In this document: piece after piece, positions 27,444-38,297 of the stretch
Layout of the letters: each line of letters opens with the position of its first letter
Numbering within the stretch: the stretch's first letter is position 1
Assembly (NCBI RefSeq): GCF_900143535.1
Contig: NZ_FRFA01000006.1
Coordinates: 208,280-272,279, forward strand
From: Tateyamaria sp. Alg231-49
GTDB taxonomy: Bacteria > Pseudomonadota > Alphaproteobacteria > Rhodobacterales > Rhodobacteraceae
Direction: 5' to 3'
Length of the DNA: 64,000 nucleotides
Notes under the pieces: generated by a model
The model's database searches: none
Told to the model about the DNA's origin: nothing
Seen by the model: the letters and a program-made list of their open reading frames with translations, nothing else
Translations under genes and position numbers: made by a program

Positions 27444-29093
27444 ATGCTGCGTACCCTTGATATCTCGGATATGCTGATCATTGACCGGCTGGAACTTGAG
27501 TTTCAGCCCGGCTTGAACGTGCTGACTGGCGAGACGGGAGCGGGCAAGTCGATATTGCTGGACGCGCTTGGCTTTGTCCTTGGTTGGCGGGGGCGGGCCG
27601 AACTGGTCCGACAGGGGGCTGAGCAAGGCGAGGTGGTTGCATCCTTCGATCTGAGCCCGGGTCATCCTGCCATTGCTGTATTGGAAGAGGCGGGGTTGCC
27701 CGTCGATGATGAATTGATCCTGCGCCGGGTGAACACGTCTGATGGTCGCAAGACGGCGTGGGTCAATGATCGTCGCTGTTCAGGCGAAGTGCTGCGCGCG
27801 TTGAGCGAGACGCTGATTGAATTGCACGGCCAGCACGATGACCGGGGCCTTTTGAACCCCCGTGGTCACCGCGCCATTTTGGATGCGTTTGCGGGCTGTG
27901 ATGACGCGCGTGCTGACACGCGCGCACGCTGGCGCGAGATGGGGCAGGCCCGCAAGGCATTGGCGGATGCAGAAGCTGTGATGGAAGCGATCCGGGCGGA
28001 AGAGGAATTCTTGCGCCATGCTGTTGCTGAATGCGACGCCCTTGATCCCAAGGCCGGGGAAGAGGCCGAGCTGGACACACGCCGCCGCCAGATGCAGGGG
28101 GCCGAACGCATTCGCGAGGATGTCCAGCGTGCTTATCAGGGCTTGGGGCATGATGGGGCCGAAGGCACGTTAAGCGACGCGATCCGCTGGCTCGATGGGG
28201 TGGCCGAGCAGGCCGAAGGAACGCTTGATGCGCCATTGGCCGCGTTGTCCCGCGCGCTTGGGGAGCTGGATGAGGCCAGCGACGGGATCGTCCGGGCCCT
28301 TGAGGTGATGCAGTTCAACCCGACAGACCTTGAAGAGACTGAAGAGCGTTTGTTTGCGATCCGTGCACTGGCACGCAAACATGGGATCAGTGTGGATGTT
28401 TTGCCCGGCTTTGCGGGCGATTTGCGGGCCAAACTTGCCGCGCTTGATGCTGGGGAAGCAGATTTGGGGCGCTTGCGTGCGGAATTGGCCGCAGCCGAAA
28501 CCGCTTATGAGACTGCTGCGCAGACCTTGCGCGCGGCGCGTGTCGCCGCTGCCAAAAATCTGGACACAGCCGTGATGCAAGAGCTGGCCCCGCTCAAAAT
28601 GGAGCGGGCGGTGTTTGCCACGCAAGTGGGGGATGAGGCGCCCGGCCCGGAGGGGTTTGACGCGGTTGCCTTTTCCGTGGCCACCAACCCCGGTGCTCCT
28701 GCGGGTGCGCTGAACAAGATTGCATCGGGGGGCGAGCTTAGTCGGTTTTTGCTGGCGCTCAAAGTTTGCCTCACGCGCGAGCAGTCGGGCCTCACGATGA
28801 TCTTTGACGAGATTGACCGGGGCGTTGGTGGTGCAACAGCGGATGCCGTTGGGCGCCGGTTGTCGGCGCTGGCGGCGGGTGGGCAAGTGCTGGTCGTGAC
28901 CCATTCCCCGCAAGTTGCGGCACTGGGTGCGCATCACTGGCGGGTTGAAAAGCGTGTGAGCGGCGAGATGACCACATCAACTGTGGTCCCGCTGGAGCAA
29001 GACGCCCGCGTCGATGAGATTGCCCGCATGTTGGCAGGGGATACCATCACCGATCAGGCGCGTGGTGCTGCGATTGCACTACTGGCGGGGTGA
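27444..29093 (+). CDS. recN: DNA repair ATPase RecN
   Basis: RecN is an SMC-like ATPase for double-strand-break repair. The 549-aa protein has Walker A GETGAGKS at about 29-36, long coiled-coil arms in the centre, the ABC signature ASGGELSRFLLALK and Walker B TMIFDEIDRGVGG. I looked for a GTTC-N7-GTTC LexA site upstream and did not find one. Confidence 0.96.
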   Translation: MLRTLDISDMLIIDRLELEFQPGLNVLTGETGAGKSILLDALGFVLGWRGRAELVRQGAEQGEVVASFDLSPGHPAIAVLEEAGLPVDDELILRRVNTSDGRKTAWVNDRRCSGEVLRALSETLIELHGQHDDRGLLNPRGHRAILDAFAGCDDARADTRARWREMGQARKALADAEAVMEAIRAEEEFLRHAVAECDALDPKAGEEAELDTRRRQMQGAERIREDVQRAYQGLGHDGAEGTLSDAIRWLDGVAEQAEGTLDAPLAALSRALGELDEASDGIVRALEVMQFNPTDLEETEERLFAIRALARKHGISVDVLPGFAGDLRAKLAALDAGEADLGRLRAELAAAETAYETAAQTLRAARVAAAKNLDTAVMQELAPLKMERAVFATQVGDEAPGPEGFDAVAFSVATNPGAPAGALNKIASGGELSRFLLALKVCLTREQSGLTMIFDEIDRGVGGATADAVGRRLSALAAGGQVLVVTHSPQVAALGAHHWRVEKRVSGEMTTSTVVPLEQDARVDEIARMLAGDTITDQARGAAIALLAG

Positions 29094-29226
29094 AGGCGGG
29101 TAAATCTTCTCGTTCCGATTGAAATTCGGAGATCACGCATCTTTGCACGGGTTCTGGGGTTTCGCAGGTGCAGCATTTGGCCTACCCTGAGGTATACCTT
29201 CGCGCATTGTGATCCGCACCCGACCC

Positions 29227-30915
29227 ATGGCAGAGCCCACACGCCCCTTTATTGCCAAGCAATATGGCCTTGCATTGAACGCATGCCGGGACGGGTGGTT
29301 GGTGCTACGCCAGCAGGGACCATCTCAAGTACAGTTCTGGTTTATTGCATTGGCTGTCGGTGTCGCCGCCGGTTTTGCAGCGCTGTTTTTCCGCAAGGGA
29401 ATCGAGGCACTGCAAGCCTGGCTTTATGGGACCGAGGACGTTCAATACCTGCATAGCGCCGCGACCTATCTGCCGTGGTACTGGATATTGGTTATCCCAA
29501 TTATCGGCGGTTTGTTGACGGGCCTGATACTGCACCATTTCACCCGTGACGGCGTGGCCCGCAGTGTGGCGGACGTCATTGAGGGAGCCGCCTTGCGCAA
29601 TGGGCAAGTGGGAACGAAGGCTGGGATTGCGTCGGCTTTTGCCAGCTTCATCACGCTGTCGACAGGTGGTTCGACCGGGCGGGAAGGCCCGGTGGTGCAC
29701 ATTGCTGCCGTCATCTCCACCAGGGTGTCGCGTTGGATCAGCGCGGATGGGATCACCGGGCGCGATCTGCTGGGGTGCGCGGTGGCGGCGGCTGTATCGG
29801 CCAGTTTCAACGCGCCGATTGCAGGGGCGTTGTTCGCGCTTGAGGTGGTATTGCGCCATTTTGCGGTCCATGCCTTTGCCCCGATCGTGATTGCGTCCGT
29901 GGCAGGCACTGTGATCAGTCGGTTGGAATTTGGCGACGTGCGGGAATTCACATCGCCTGAGACGAACGAACTTGTGTTTTATCAGGAACTTCCGGCCTTT
30001 TTGTTGCTTGGGCTTGTCTGTGGTTTGGTGGCGGTCGTGCTGATGCGGTCGATTTTCTGGACAGACGATATTGGGACAGCGTTTCAAAAACACACGGGCA
30101 TTCCGCGTTGGCTGCGCCCAGCCATTGCAGGAGCGTTGCTGGGCGGCATCGCCATTTTCTATCCGCACATCATTGGGGTGGGGTACGAAACCACGTTACT
30201 GGCATTGACCGGGGAACTGGCCTTGAACGAGGTCATGGTATTTGTGGTTCTGAAAACGGCCGCTGTGGCGATCACGATGGCGGGCCGCATGGGGGGCGGG
30301 GTGTTTTCGCCGTCTCTTATGATCGGGGCTTTGTCGGGGTTGGCCTTTGGGTTGATTGCGACAAGTGTGTTTCCGGATGTGTCGGGGTCTGTGTCGCTCT
30401 ATGCATTGGCGGGCATGGGCGCTGTGGCGGCTGCGGTTCTGGGCGCGCCGATTTCAACGACATTGATCGTGTTCGAACTGACAGGAGACTGGCAGACCGG
30501 GCTTGCTGTGATGGTCGCTGTGTCGATGTCGACTGCTTTGGCCTCGCGGCTGGTTGATCGGAGTTTCTTTCTTACCCAACTTGAGCGGCGCGGCGTGCAT
30601 CTGGCCGCAGGGCCGCAGGCCTATTTGCTGGCGATGTTCACCGTCAGCTCTGTCATGCGCAAACCGGACGATCCGCGTGCCGCGGATGAAGCGCGCAGTT
30701 GGGAATTGATTGGGGACGGCATCTATGTGGATGCAGCGGCCACGCTTGAGGTCGCCTTGCCCATCTTTGATCGGACATTGGTGCCGTTCATTCCGGTGGT
30801 GACGTTGACAGGCAAGGATGCGGCCCCAGAGCTGAAGGGCGCGCTGTTTCATGTGGACGCGCTGAAGGCATACAACCGGGCGCTGGCAGCGACGGCGGCA
30901 GAAGAGCACAGTTGA
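29227..30915 (+). CDS. CLC-family chloride channel or H+/Cl- exchanger
   Basis: This integral membrane protein has about 562 aa and more than ten hydrophobic segments. The CLC selectivity-filter segments are present: GSTGREGP, with the gating glutamate, and GGGVFSPSLMIG. A GTG six codons upstream (29209) is an alternative start. The last 90 residues are cytoplasmic and too degenerate to call CBS domains. Channel and exchanger modes cannot be told apart here. Confidence 0.92.
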   Translation: MAEPTRPFIAKQYGLALNACRDGWLVLRQQGPSQVQFWFIALAVGVAAGFAALFFRKGIEALQAWLYGTEDVQYLHSAATYLPWYWILVIPIIGGLLTGLILHHFTRDGVARSVADVIEGAALRNGQVGTKAGIASAFASFITLSTGGSTGREGPVVHIAAVISTRVSRWISADGITGRDLLGCAVAAAVSASFNAPIAGALFALEVVLRHFAVHAFAPIVIASVAGTVISRLEFGDVREFTSPETNELVFYQELPAFLLLGLVCGLVAVVLMRSIFWTDDIGTAFQKHTGIPRWLRPAIAGALLGGIAIFYPHIIGVGYETTLLALTGELALNEVMVFVVLKTAAVAITMAGRMGGGVFSPSLMIGALSGLAFGLIATSVFPDVSGSVSLYALAGMGAVAAAVLGAPISTTLIVFELTGDWQTGLAVMVAVSMSTALASRLVDRSFFLTQLERRGVHLAAGPQAYLLAMFTVSSVMRKPDDPRAADEARSWELIGDGIYVDAAATLEVALPIFDRTLVPFIPVVTLTGKDAAPELKGALFHVDALKAYNRALAATAAEEHS

Positions 30916-31101
30916 GGGGCGGCGGCCGCTCTGTTTGCTGCGCAAAGGCACCCACCGACAACCCAGTATATATCTTGGGATAAACTGCGCGGCCTTAACA
31001 CGTGATGAGGCCTCGGCACTTGTAGGATCGACGGTGTGGCCGACAGTTTTTGTGCAAAAACGGTCCTTGCCACCGTTTGCGATCACATAGGTGATCGCTC
31101 C

Positions 31102-31446
31102 TCAGATCTTTTCGACTGCGACGCCTTCGCTGGTGTAAAAGGCCAGATGGTCTTTGATCCGAGCCACGCCCTCTTTCGGCGCTTCGTAGCTCCAAACCGT
31201 GTTTTCAAGGGTTTGAGACTTTGTCACGACGGAAAAATAGCTCGCATCACCCTTGTGGGGGCAGTGCGTGACCTTGTCGGTTTTGTCCAGAAATGCCATC
31301 GCGATGTCGGAGCGTGGAAAGTAGATCACGGGCGGGTAGTCGCCCTCGCTCAGCTCCAGCGCGTTTGTGCTTTCACCCAACACAGCCCCACCGGCACGCA
31401 CTGACCAGGTGCCGTCTGCCTTACGAATTGTGATGTGGTCGGCCAT
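31102..31446 (-). CDS. DUF427 family protein
   Basis: The 114-aa protein matches DUF427: ITIRKADGTWSVRAGG, then PPVIYFPRSDIAMAFL and CPHKGDASYFSV, ending WSYEAPKEG. Its function is unknown. The ATG at 31446 is preceded by gagg on the minus strand. It follows the M24 peptidase gene in the same direction. Confidence 0.9.
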   Translation of the reverse strand: MADHITIRKADGTWSVRAGGAVLGESTNALELSEGDYPPVIYFPRSDIAMAFLDKTDKVTHCPHKGDASYFSVVTKSQTLENTVWSYEAPKEGVARIKDHLAFYTSEGVAVEKI

Positions 31447-31520
31447 AAACGGCTCCTCTTGCTGGGCTATCTGGGATGATGGACGCAACATGTAACAGAT
31501 GCGCGACGGTGCTGCCAGAG

Positions 31521-33311
31521 CTAGAGCGGGCGGCATGCCTCGGCCAGCCACGTACGCGTGGATTCTGACACGCGGGGTCCAATTTTGGCTAAAGTTTCAG
31601 CATGATAGGTATCAAGCCAAGCCCGCGATGGCGCGTCCAGCATGTCCGGTACAATCAGCGTTCGGTCGATCGGAGCGTAGGTCAGAGTGCGCCAACTGAG
31701 CATCTCGCGATGTGTGTCTCCACCCGCGGGCGGCGTGGCCTGTTCGACCACCAGAAGGTTTTCGATCCGGATGCCAAAGGCGCCCTCGCGGTAATACCCC
31801 GGCTCGTTTGACAGGATCATTCCGGGTTGAAAGGGCACCGAACTGGTGCGGGCCAGCCGCTGTGGACCTTCATGCACCGATAGGTACGCCCCGACGCCGT
31901 GGCCCAGCCCGTGGTCAAAATCCTGATGGGCATACCAGAGTGGCGCGCGTCCGATCGCTTCGATATCGCGGCCCGCCAGACCCTTCGGCCAAATGAGGCG
32001 CGACATTGCGATCATGCCCATCAGCACGCGTGTAAAGGCGGCACGGGCCTCTTGGGGCGGTGTGCCGATGGCAATGGTGCGGGTGATGTCTGTGGTCCCG
32101 TCCAGATACTGCCCACCGCTGTCCAACACGATCAACTGACCGTCTTGGAGGGTGCTGTCTGTCTCTTCGGTGACGCGGTAGTGCATAATCGCGCCGTTTG
32201 GCCCGGTGCCCGCGATCGTTTCAAAGCTGATGTCTTGCAGGGCGTTATCCCGACGGCGGTATCCTTCCAGCTGGCTCACCACTTGGGTTTCGCGCAAACT
32301 GCCGGGCGTTTGGGCGTCAAGCCATGCGAGCAGTTCCACAACGGCTGCGCCATCGCGCAAATGGGCCTCTGCACTACCTGCGATTTCGGCCGCGTTTTTG
32401 CAGGCTTTGGGCAGGGCACAGGGGTCTTCTCCCCACTGAACGGCGTCGCCGAGGGTGTCGGCGACGATTACTGGCACCGAGGATTTGTCGGCAAGGACCG
32501 GGCCTTCAAGCGTCTTGAGGGTGGTCAGAAACGCATCTGGCATATGGCAGGTCACATCGTCACCCAAATGCGCGCGCACCTCATCCAGTTTGGCCGCGTC
32601 CATGAACAGGTCAACGCCACCCGTGCTGTGCAAAATGGCAAACCCTTGCACAATCGGATTTCTGGGGATGTCCGCCCCGCGAATGTTCAGCAACCAGCAC
32701 AAGGCGTCGGGCAGGGTGATAACCGCAGAGCTGACGCCCGCGTCCGCAAGGCCTGCCGCCAGACGGGCGCGTTTGTCTGCATGGCTTTCGCCTGCAAATT
32801 CAATAGGATGTGCCTTGGCCATTTCTGCTGCTGGCGCGGGTTGATCGGCCCAAACACGATCCACCAGATTTTCCGATTGCACCAGTTCAACGCCGCTGCC
32901 TGCCAGTGCGCTGCGCGTCTGCTCGATCTGGCCGGGGGTATGGAGCCATGGATCAAAGCCGACCCGACCACCGTCGGGCAACTGATCTTTCAGCCATGCA
33001 CCAAGGCTGACATCTGGCCAGGGGACCGGTGTGTAGACATCCGCCACCTGCGCCTTGACCTGCGTGCGGTAGCGCCCGTCGATGAACACGCCTGCACTGT
33101 CCGTCAATACTGCGCAAAACCCTGCTGATCCGGTGAACCCGGTCAGCCATGCCAAACGTTCGTCGCGTGCCGATACATATTCGCCCTGATGCGCATCCGC
33201 GCGTGGAACGAGGAACCCGTCCAGCGATGCGCCTTGCATCACAGCGCGCAACGCCTCCAGCCGGGGTGGGCCTTGCTCGGGTCTTGCCGTGACTTCAAAC
33301 GACTGAAACAT
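31521..33311 (-). CDS. Aminopeptidase P family (M24) metallopeptidase
   Basis: The 596-aa protein is the long, three-domain form: two creatinase-like N-terminal domains and a C-terminal pita-bread domain. All dinuclear metal ligands are visible: the two Asp in LDSGGQYLDGTTDITRT, the His in HGLGHGVGAYLSVHEGP, and the Glu residues in EPGYYREGAFGIRIEN. It should cleave Xaa-Pro N termini of peptides in the cytoplasm. Confidence 0.95.
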   Translation of the reverse strand: MFQSFEVTARPEQGPPRLEALRAVMQGASLDGFLVPRADAHQGEYVSARDERLAWLTGFTGSAGFCAVLTDSAGVFIDGRYRTQVKAQVADVYTPVPWPDVSLGAWLKDQLPDGGRVGFDPWLHTPGQIEQTRSALAGSGVELVQSENLVDRVWADQPAPAAEMAKAHPIEFAGESHADKRARLAAGLADAGVSSAVITLPDALCWLLNIRGADIPRNPIVQGFAILHSTGGVDLFMDAAKLDEVRAHLGDDVTCHMPDAFLTTLKTLEGPVLADKSSVPVIVADTLGDAVQWGEDPCALPKACKNAAEIAGSAEAHLRDGAAVVELLAWLDAQTPGSLRETQVVSQLEGYRRRDNALQDISFETIAGTGPNGAIMHYRVTEETDSTLQDGQLIVLDSGGQYLDGTTDITRTIAIGTPPQEARAAFTRVLMGMIAMSRLIWPKGLAGRDIEAIGRAPLWYAHQDFDHGLGHGVGAYLSVHEGPQRLARTSSVPFQPGMILSNEPGYYREGAFGIRIENLLVVEQATPPAGGDTHREMLSWRTLTYAPIDRTLIVPDMLDAPSRAWLDTYHAETLAKIGPRVSESTRTWLAEACRPL

Positions 33312-33362
33312 GCCGCATCCCCTTTATCTGGCCAGAAAGAATGTTCCCCCGAAAGGGTGGCA

Positions 33363-35240
33363 TCAACTGGCGCGCTTCATGCCCATCACACGCGCGCGTG
33401 CCCGTGGGTCACTGTCAAACAGAGCCGCCAGTTGTTCGGTCATCGCACCCGCCAACTGCTCTACATCCGTGATGGTTACCGCGCGGTCGTAATAGCGGGT
33501 CACGTCATGCCCAATCCCGATGGCCAGCAATTCGACAGCGCGCTTGCGTTCGACCATGGCGATCACGTCGCGCAAGTGTTTTTCGAGATAGTTGGCCGGG
33601 TTCACTGACAAGGTGCTGTCATCAACAGGCGCGCCATCGGAAATCACCATCAAAATCTTACGTGCCTCGGGACGACCGACCATGCGGCGATGCGCCCATT
33701 CCAGCGCCTCGCCGTCGATGTTTTCCTTAAGCAGCCCTTCTTTCATCATCAGCCCCAGATTTGGGCGCGTGCGCCGCCAAGGGGCGTCCGCGGATTTGTA
33801 GACGATGTGGCGCAGATCATTAAGCCGTCCCGGTTGCGCGGGGCGGCCATCGTTCAGCCACGCCTCGCGGGCAAGCCCGCCTTTCCACGCGCGGGTGGTA
33901 AAGCCGAGGATTTCGACCTTGACGTTGCACCGTTCCAATGTGCGCGCCAGAACGTCCGCGCAAATGGCCGCAATGGAGATCGGACGACCCCGCATGGATC
34001 CTGAATTGTCCAAAAGAAGGGTGACGCAGGTGTCGCGGAATTCGGTGTCTTTTTCGACCTTGAAGGACAGGGGCGTTGTCGGGTTTGCCACAACCCGTGC
34101 CAGACGGCCCGCATCCAGAGTGCCTTCCTCCAGATCAAACTCCCATGACCGGTTCTGTTGGGCCTGAAGGCGGCGCTGCAATTTATTGGCCAGACGGCTG
34201 ACCGCCCCTTTGAGCGGTTCTAGTTGTTGATCCAGATAGGCGCGCAACCGTTCGAGCTCGACAGGCTCGGCGAGATCCTCTGCGGCGATCTCTTCGTCAT
34301 GATCGCTTAGGTACACCTGATAGTTCGGGTCTGCCTCTGACATGGGTTGGGGTGGGGGCGGTTCCAGAGGGGCCTCGCCATCAGGCATCTCTGCCTCTTC
34401 CCCAAGCTCTTGATCGGCCATGTCGTCCATGGAGACCTGCGCCTGACTCGCGTCTTGTTGTTCTTCCTGACTGGACTCGGGGGAGGCGTCTTCGTCCTCC
34501 TGATCCTGGTCATCCTGTCCGGTGCTGTCAGGATCCTGATCCTCGTCGCTGCCTTCTTCGGCCTCGTCTTCCTGATCTTCGTCGATCTGGTCGGGATCAT
34601 CGCCCAACTGGTCGCCATAGCCCAGATCAGTGATTACCTGCCGGGCAAAGCGGGCAAAGGCGGTCTGGTCGTCCAGAATGTCATCGATGCGATCCAGCGT
34701 TCCACCAGCCTGATCCTCGATAAACCCGCGCCACAAGTCCATAGCGTTCTGCGCACCACCGGGCAGGTCACGACCTGTCGCCAGATGGCGCACGAGATAG
34801 CCCGCAGCTGCGGACAAGGGCACGTCGCTGGCTTGTTTGACCTGATCATAGCCACGGCGCATTGCGTCATTCTTGATTTTGGCGTCGATGTTGCCAGCCG
34901 TTCCCGGCATATCGCGCGCGCCCATCGCTTCGCAGCGTGCGGTTTCCATCGCCTCATAGAGGTCACGCGCCATGTCGCCTTGGGGCGAATAGCGGGCGTG
35001 GGTCTGACCGTTGTGATAGCGGCGGTGCAGCGCCAGCGCATCGGCTGTGCCCCGCGCCAGCATCACCTCATCGCGGGTCATGCGGCGGCTGACTTGAGGC
35101 AGGCGCATCGCATCGCCCGACACGCCCGATGGGTCGACCGAATAACTGACGTTCAACTCGGGGTCATTGGCCATGACTTTGGTGGCCTCGGCCAAGGCCT
35201 TTTTGAACGGATCTGCGGGGTTGTCATTGTTCTGCGCCAT
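33363..35240 (-). CDS. cobT: Cobaltochelatase subunit CobT
   Basis: CobT works with CobS and CobN to insert cobalt in aerobic cobalamin synthesis. The 625-aa protein has an N-terminal helical domain, a very acidic Asp/Glu/Gln tract (about residues 210-300) and a C-terminal von Willebrand A domain with MIDAS sequence DNSGS. The layout is the usual one for CobT. It lies downstream of cobS, separated by a small exported-protein gene; cobN is not in the window. Confidence 0.96.
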   Translation of the reverse strand: MAQNNDNPADPFKKALAEATKVMANDPELNVSYSVDPSGVSGDAMRLPQVSRRMTRDEVMLARGTADALALHRRYHNGQTHARYSPQGDMARDLYEAMETARCEAMGARDMPGTAGNIDAKIKNDAMRRGYDQVKQASDVPLSAAAGYLVRHLATGRDLPGGAQNAMDLWRGFIEDQAGGTLDRIDDILDDQTAFARFARQVITDLGYGDQLGDDPDQIDEDQEDEAEEGSDEDQDPDSTGQDDQDQEDEDASPESSQEEQQDASQAQVSMDDMADQELGEEAEMPDGEAPLEPPPPQPMSEADPNYQVYLSDHDEEIAAEDLAEPVELERLRAYLDQQLEPLKGAVSRLANKLQRRLQAQQNRSWEFDLEEGTLDAGRLARVVANPTTPLSFKVEKDTEFRDTCVTLLLDNSGSMRGRPISIAAICADVLARTLERCNVKVEILGFTTRAWKGGLAREAWLNDGRPAQPGRLNDLRHIVYKSADAPWRRTRPNLGLMMKEGLLKENIDGEALEWAHRRMVGRPEARKILMVISDGAPVDDSTLSVNPANYLEKHLRDVIAMVERKRAVELLAIGIGHDVTRYYDRAVTITDVEQLAGAMTEQLAALFDSDPRARARVMGMKRAS

Positions 35241-35550
35241 GTCCCTGAAATTGCCCTTATGGGCGGGAATGGCAAGGGGGAATTGGCCAGATAGCTAAGG
35301 ACAAACGTTTCTCACATCTGGATATGATGCTTTGCGTTGTTACGCGCAGGGTGGGCGAGGAAGCTTGTGCTCACAAAAACTGGCGCTGAGTAGACCGTTC
35401 CAATCTACGCTCCGCGTAGCGAGCAACTGATCGCTTTATGCCCATCTAGATTTTTGATGCAGCTTGGACGGGCGGTTCATCAACGCCCCATGCCATGGCA
35501 GAACCGGAATTGGCGACGTGCCCGCTACAAGAGAGGCAAAACAAAAGCCG
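35241..35550. other. 310-bp gap upstream of cobT; no gene seen
   Basis: The gap between the small exported-protein gene and cobT has no credible ORF. It contains one perfect hairpin, CTACGC-TCC-GCGTAG at about 35404-35418, without a T tract on either side. The cobT promoter is presumably here. Confidence 0.5.
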
Positions 35551-35934
35551 TCACCGCCGCGCGCTGGTTTCGGGATGCATTTTGGCCAGCGCTTCGCAGG
35601 TTTCAGTGAGGTCTTCGAAGACGCGCTGGCTGGATCGGTCACGGTGATAAATCACGGCATCCATCAACGAAATCATATGGTCGCGTTGGTTTGCAATAAA
35701 GGCGTCGATGGCTATCGGGGAGGCTGAGCCAATACGAATTGCAACAGCGCGAAAGGCGTTGGCGCGTTCGATGTCGGCTGGGCTCGCTTCCAGATATGCG
35801 GATAGCTGGCCATAGTCATGATAACCCAGCCAGAACCCGGCGCACTGGGCTGCATCGTTGGAGAGGGTATGTTGTGCCGCCCCCAGCTGGAGGGGCCACG
35901 CCAAAAGTGCGAGACACTTAAGCGCGCGTATCAC
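35551..35934 (-). CDS. Unknown small exported protein between cobS and cobT
   Basis: The 127-aa protein starts at GTG 35934, which overlaps the cobS stop as GTGA, so it is coupled to cobS. A signal peptide is likely (hydrophobic residues about 5-18, cleavage near AAQ). The rest is helical with two cysteines (in [12 protein letters not shown] and LTETCEALA) that could form a disulphide in the periplasm. No family was recognised. Confidence 0.75.
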   Translation of the reverse strand: MIRALKCLALLAWPLQLGAAQHTLSNDAAQCAGFWLGYHDYGQLSAYLEASPADIERANAFRAVAIRIGSASPIAIDAFIANQRDHMISLMDAVIYHRDRSSQRVFEDLTETCEALAKMHPETSARR

Positions 35935-36917
35935 CCCAAGCTGACACTGGCCGCTGATTCAGGCAGTTCTTCGTCAAACAGGCGCTGATAGAACTCTGCA
36001 ACGGTTTGCCGTTCCAGTTCATCGCATTTGTTGAGGAAGGACAGGCGGAAGGCATAGCCGACATTGCGGAAAATTTCGGCGTTTTGCGCCCATGCGATGA
36101 CTGTGCGTGGGGACATCACGGTCGACAGATCACCGTTCATGAACGCGGTGCGCGTAAGGTCGGCGACGGTCACCATCTGTTTGACCGTTTTGCGCCCCTC
36201 GGCTGTGTTGTAGTGTGGGTTCTTGGACAGAACGATTGCGGTCTCAGCATCAATGCTCAGGTAGTTGAGCGTGGCGACAAGGCTCCACCGGTCCATCTGG
36301 CCTTGGTTAATCTGCTGCGTGCCGTGATAAAGGCCCGTGGTGTCACCAAGGCCGACCGTGTTGGACGTCGCAAAGATACGGAAATAGGGATGGGGTTCGA
36401 TCACGGTGTTTTGGTCAAGCAGCGTGAGCTTGCCGTCCACTTCCAGTACACGCTGGATCACGAACATCACGTCCGCCCGGCCCGCGTCGTATTCGTCAAA
36501 GACGATGGCGCAAGGGTTGCGCAACGCCCAAGGCAGGATACCTTCTTGGAAATCAGTGACTTGCTTGCCGTCGCGCAGTTTGATCGCGTCTTTGCCGATC
36601 AAGTCAATCCGGCTGATATGGCTGTCCAGGTTGACCCGCACGGCGGGCCAATTCAGGCGTGCAGCGACCTGTTCGATGTGGGTCGACTTCCCTGTGCCGT
36701 GATACCCTTGGATCATCACGCGGCGGTTGTGCGAAAACCCGGCAAGAATGGCGAGGGTCGTGTCAGGATCGAACTTGTAGGTGGTGTCGATGGCGGGCAC
36801 GCGGTCGCTTGTGTCGGCAAAGCCTTTGACAACCATATCCGTATCAATGCCAAAGACCTCGCGGACGGAAATCTCTTCGCTTGGTTTTGCATTGATATCC
36901 ATCGCGCCGTCCGCCAT
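35931..36917 (-). CDS. cobS: Cobaltochelatase subunit CobS
   Basis: CobS is the AAA+ (MoxR-like) motor of aerobic cobaltochelatase. From ATG 36917 the protein is 328 aa, the normal length. Walker A GYHGTGKS is at about 71-78, Walker [12 protein letters not shown] follows, and [18 protein letters not shown] covers the sensor region. The longer frame upstream to 37166 is not supported. It overlaps the next gene as GTGA. Confidence 0.96.
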   Translation of the reverse strand: MADGAMDINAKPSEEISVREVFGIDTDMVVKGFADTSDRVPAIDTTYKFDPDTTLAILAGFSHNRRVMIQGYHGTGKSTHIEQVAARLNWPAVRVNLDSHISRIDLIGKDAIKLRDGKQVTDFQEGILPWALRNPCAIVFDEYDAGRADVMFVIQRVLEVDGKLTLLDQNTVIEPHPYFRIFATSNTVGLGDTTGLYHGTQQINQGQMDRWSLVATLNYLSIDAETAIVLSKNPHYNTAEGRKTVKQMVTVADLTRTAFMNGDLSTVMSPRTVIAWAQNAEIFRNVGYAFRLSFLNKCDELERQTVAEFYQRLFDEELPESAASVSLG

Positions 36918-37142
36918 TTCGCCGTTCCTTAAAGTCAAGAGGTGCGCGCCTGTTCGGGCGCGACAAAGCTGGTCATGCGCCGCGTTTGGGCGCGTGGGTC
37001 GTGGTGCAACATAACGCGGGGAAGGGCAAGGGGAAGGGGGCCGTTGGCGTTGAGAAACTGCACAAGCTCTGCACAATTTACGCACTCCGATTGCACGAAC
37101 GGCGACCATCCTGGTGTGGAACAAAACAACAGGACGCGATCC

Positions 37143-37604
37143 ATGACATATTTCCCAGTTTATCAAAGGGTGCGCTGCGGCGTGCTGATGGCCCTGTCGG
37201 GCGGTGCTGTGGCGCAGGCTATGACACTGTGGGGCGGCGATTTGTCCCGGTTTTTGCCATCACTCAGCACGATGATCCTCGCGGCTTGTGTCGGGGCAGG
37301 TGTGGCCGGGTTTCTGCTTGCAGACGCATTTGGTCGCCGGGGGTGGCGTGGCGCTATCTGGACCGTTGTTGCGTGGCCGATTGCGACAGTCTGTGGTGCA
37401 TCCTTGGGCGCTGGTCTGGTCGGAATTGCGTCATCAGCCGAGCCGCTGGCAGGTTTGCCCGAGGCATTGGTGGCGGGTGCTCCGCTTGGCATCATGGCCG
37501 TCAGCGATGGGTTAAGCACCAGCCCGGCTGTCGCCGTCATCTGGTTGATCTGCGGTCTGGCCATGCACCACGGTGCAATGGCAGAACGCAGCCCAACTAC
37601 TTGA
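37143..37604 (+). CDS. Unknown membrane protein, divergent from cobS
   Basis: The 153-aa product from ATG 37143 is hydrophobic, with about four membrane segments (roughly residues 12-30, 41-62, 69-95 and 128-146) and many small residues. No family was recognised. Its 3' end overlaps the convergent J-domain gene by 8 bp. Confidence 0.7.
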   Translation: MTYFPVYQRVRCGVLMALSGGAVAQAMTLWGGDLSRFLPSLSTMILAACVGAGVAGFLLADAFGRRGWRGAIWTVVAWPIATVCGASLGAGLVGIASSAEPLAGLPEALVAGAPLGIMAVSDGLSTSPAVAVIWLICGLAMHHGAMAERSPTT

Positions 37605-38223
37605 AGTTACGGCTGTCCTTAATCTGATCCCAGGCCCAGACGACCTCTTGCAGCTGTTCTTCCTGGCTTCGGTCCCCACCGTTCATGTCAGGGTGCAGGA
37701 CTTTGATCAGCGCTTTGTATGACTTGCGCACGTCGGCTTTGGTCGCGTCCGCAGTTGTTTCAAGGATTTCGATGGCGCGCTTTTCGGTGGGGGGCAGTTT
37801 GCGAGCAGCCGCGTTGCCGCCGCGCCCAGGGTTTTGGGTCGCGTTCTTGCCCAGCACCTGATGCGGGTCCTCGATGCCAAGGCGGGCCCAGGCGCGCGCC
37901 TCGGGGTCAGTCATCGGCTTTGTTGCGCGTTCCCACACCTTGTCCTTGGACTGCTGGGCGTTGATCTCGGCCTCGGTCGTGCCGTCAAAGAAACTCCACT
38001 TGCTGTTATATTCACGCACGTGCTGCTGGCAGAACCAGAAAAAGTCATCCAGCACGTCAGGTGCCTTGGGCGCGCGGAACTTGCCGGCCTCTTCGCATCC
38101 CTCGTGATCGCATATCCGCGTCGAGGTTTCGGACGCACCAGACATGCCGCGACGACCGCGCGGGTTCTTCTTTTTGGCCGAAGAAACGGACATATCAAAA
38201 CCAAAGGGATCAGACTTGCTCAT
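37597..38223 (-). CDS. J-domain (DnaJ-like) protein
   Basis: The 208-aa protein has a C-terminal J domain (about residues 150-205) with the essential HPD at 177-179, and an N-terminal region with CDHEGC and FCQQHV that could bind a metal. C-terminal J domains of this type recur beside cobS and bolA in this group. It should stimulate an Hsp70 partner. Confidence 0.9.
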   Translation of the reverse strand: MSKSDPFGFDMSVSSAKKKNPRGRRGMSGASETSTRICDHEGCEEAGKFRAPKAPDVLDDFFWFCQQHVREYNSKWSFFDGTTEAEINAQQSKDKVWERATKPMTDPEARAWARLGIEDPHQVLGKNATQNPGRGGNAAARKLPPTEKRAIEILETTADATKADVRKSYKALIKVLHPDMNGGDRSQEEQLQEVVWAWDQIKDSRNFK

Positions 38224-38297
38224 GGGATGGTCCTTTTCGACTCAGGCGCTGGAGTTTAGGCTATGACAGCGAGGATTGAAGGGGGTCAGAGAAAAAA

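Noticed and set aside
35436..35642. 68-codon minus-strand frame at the 3' end of the small exported-protein gene
   Set aside because: It overlaps a better-supported gene and has no ribosome site or recognisable features.
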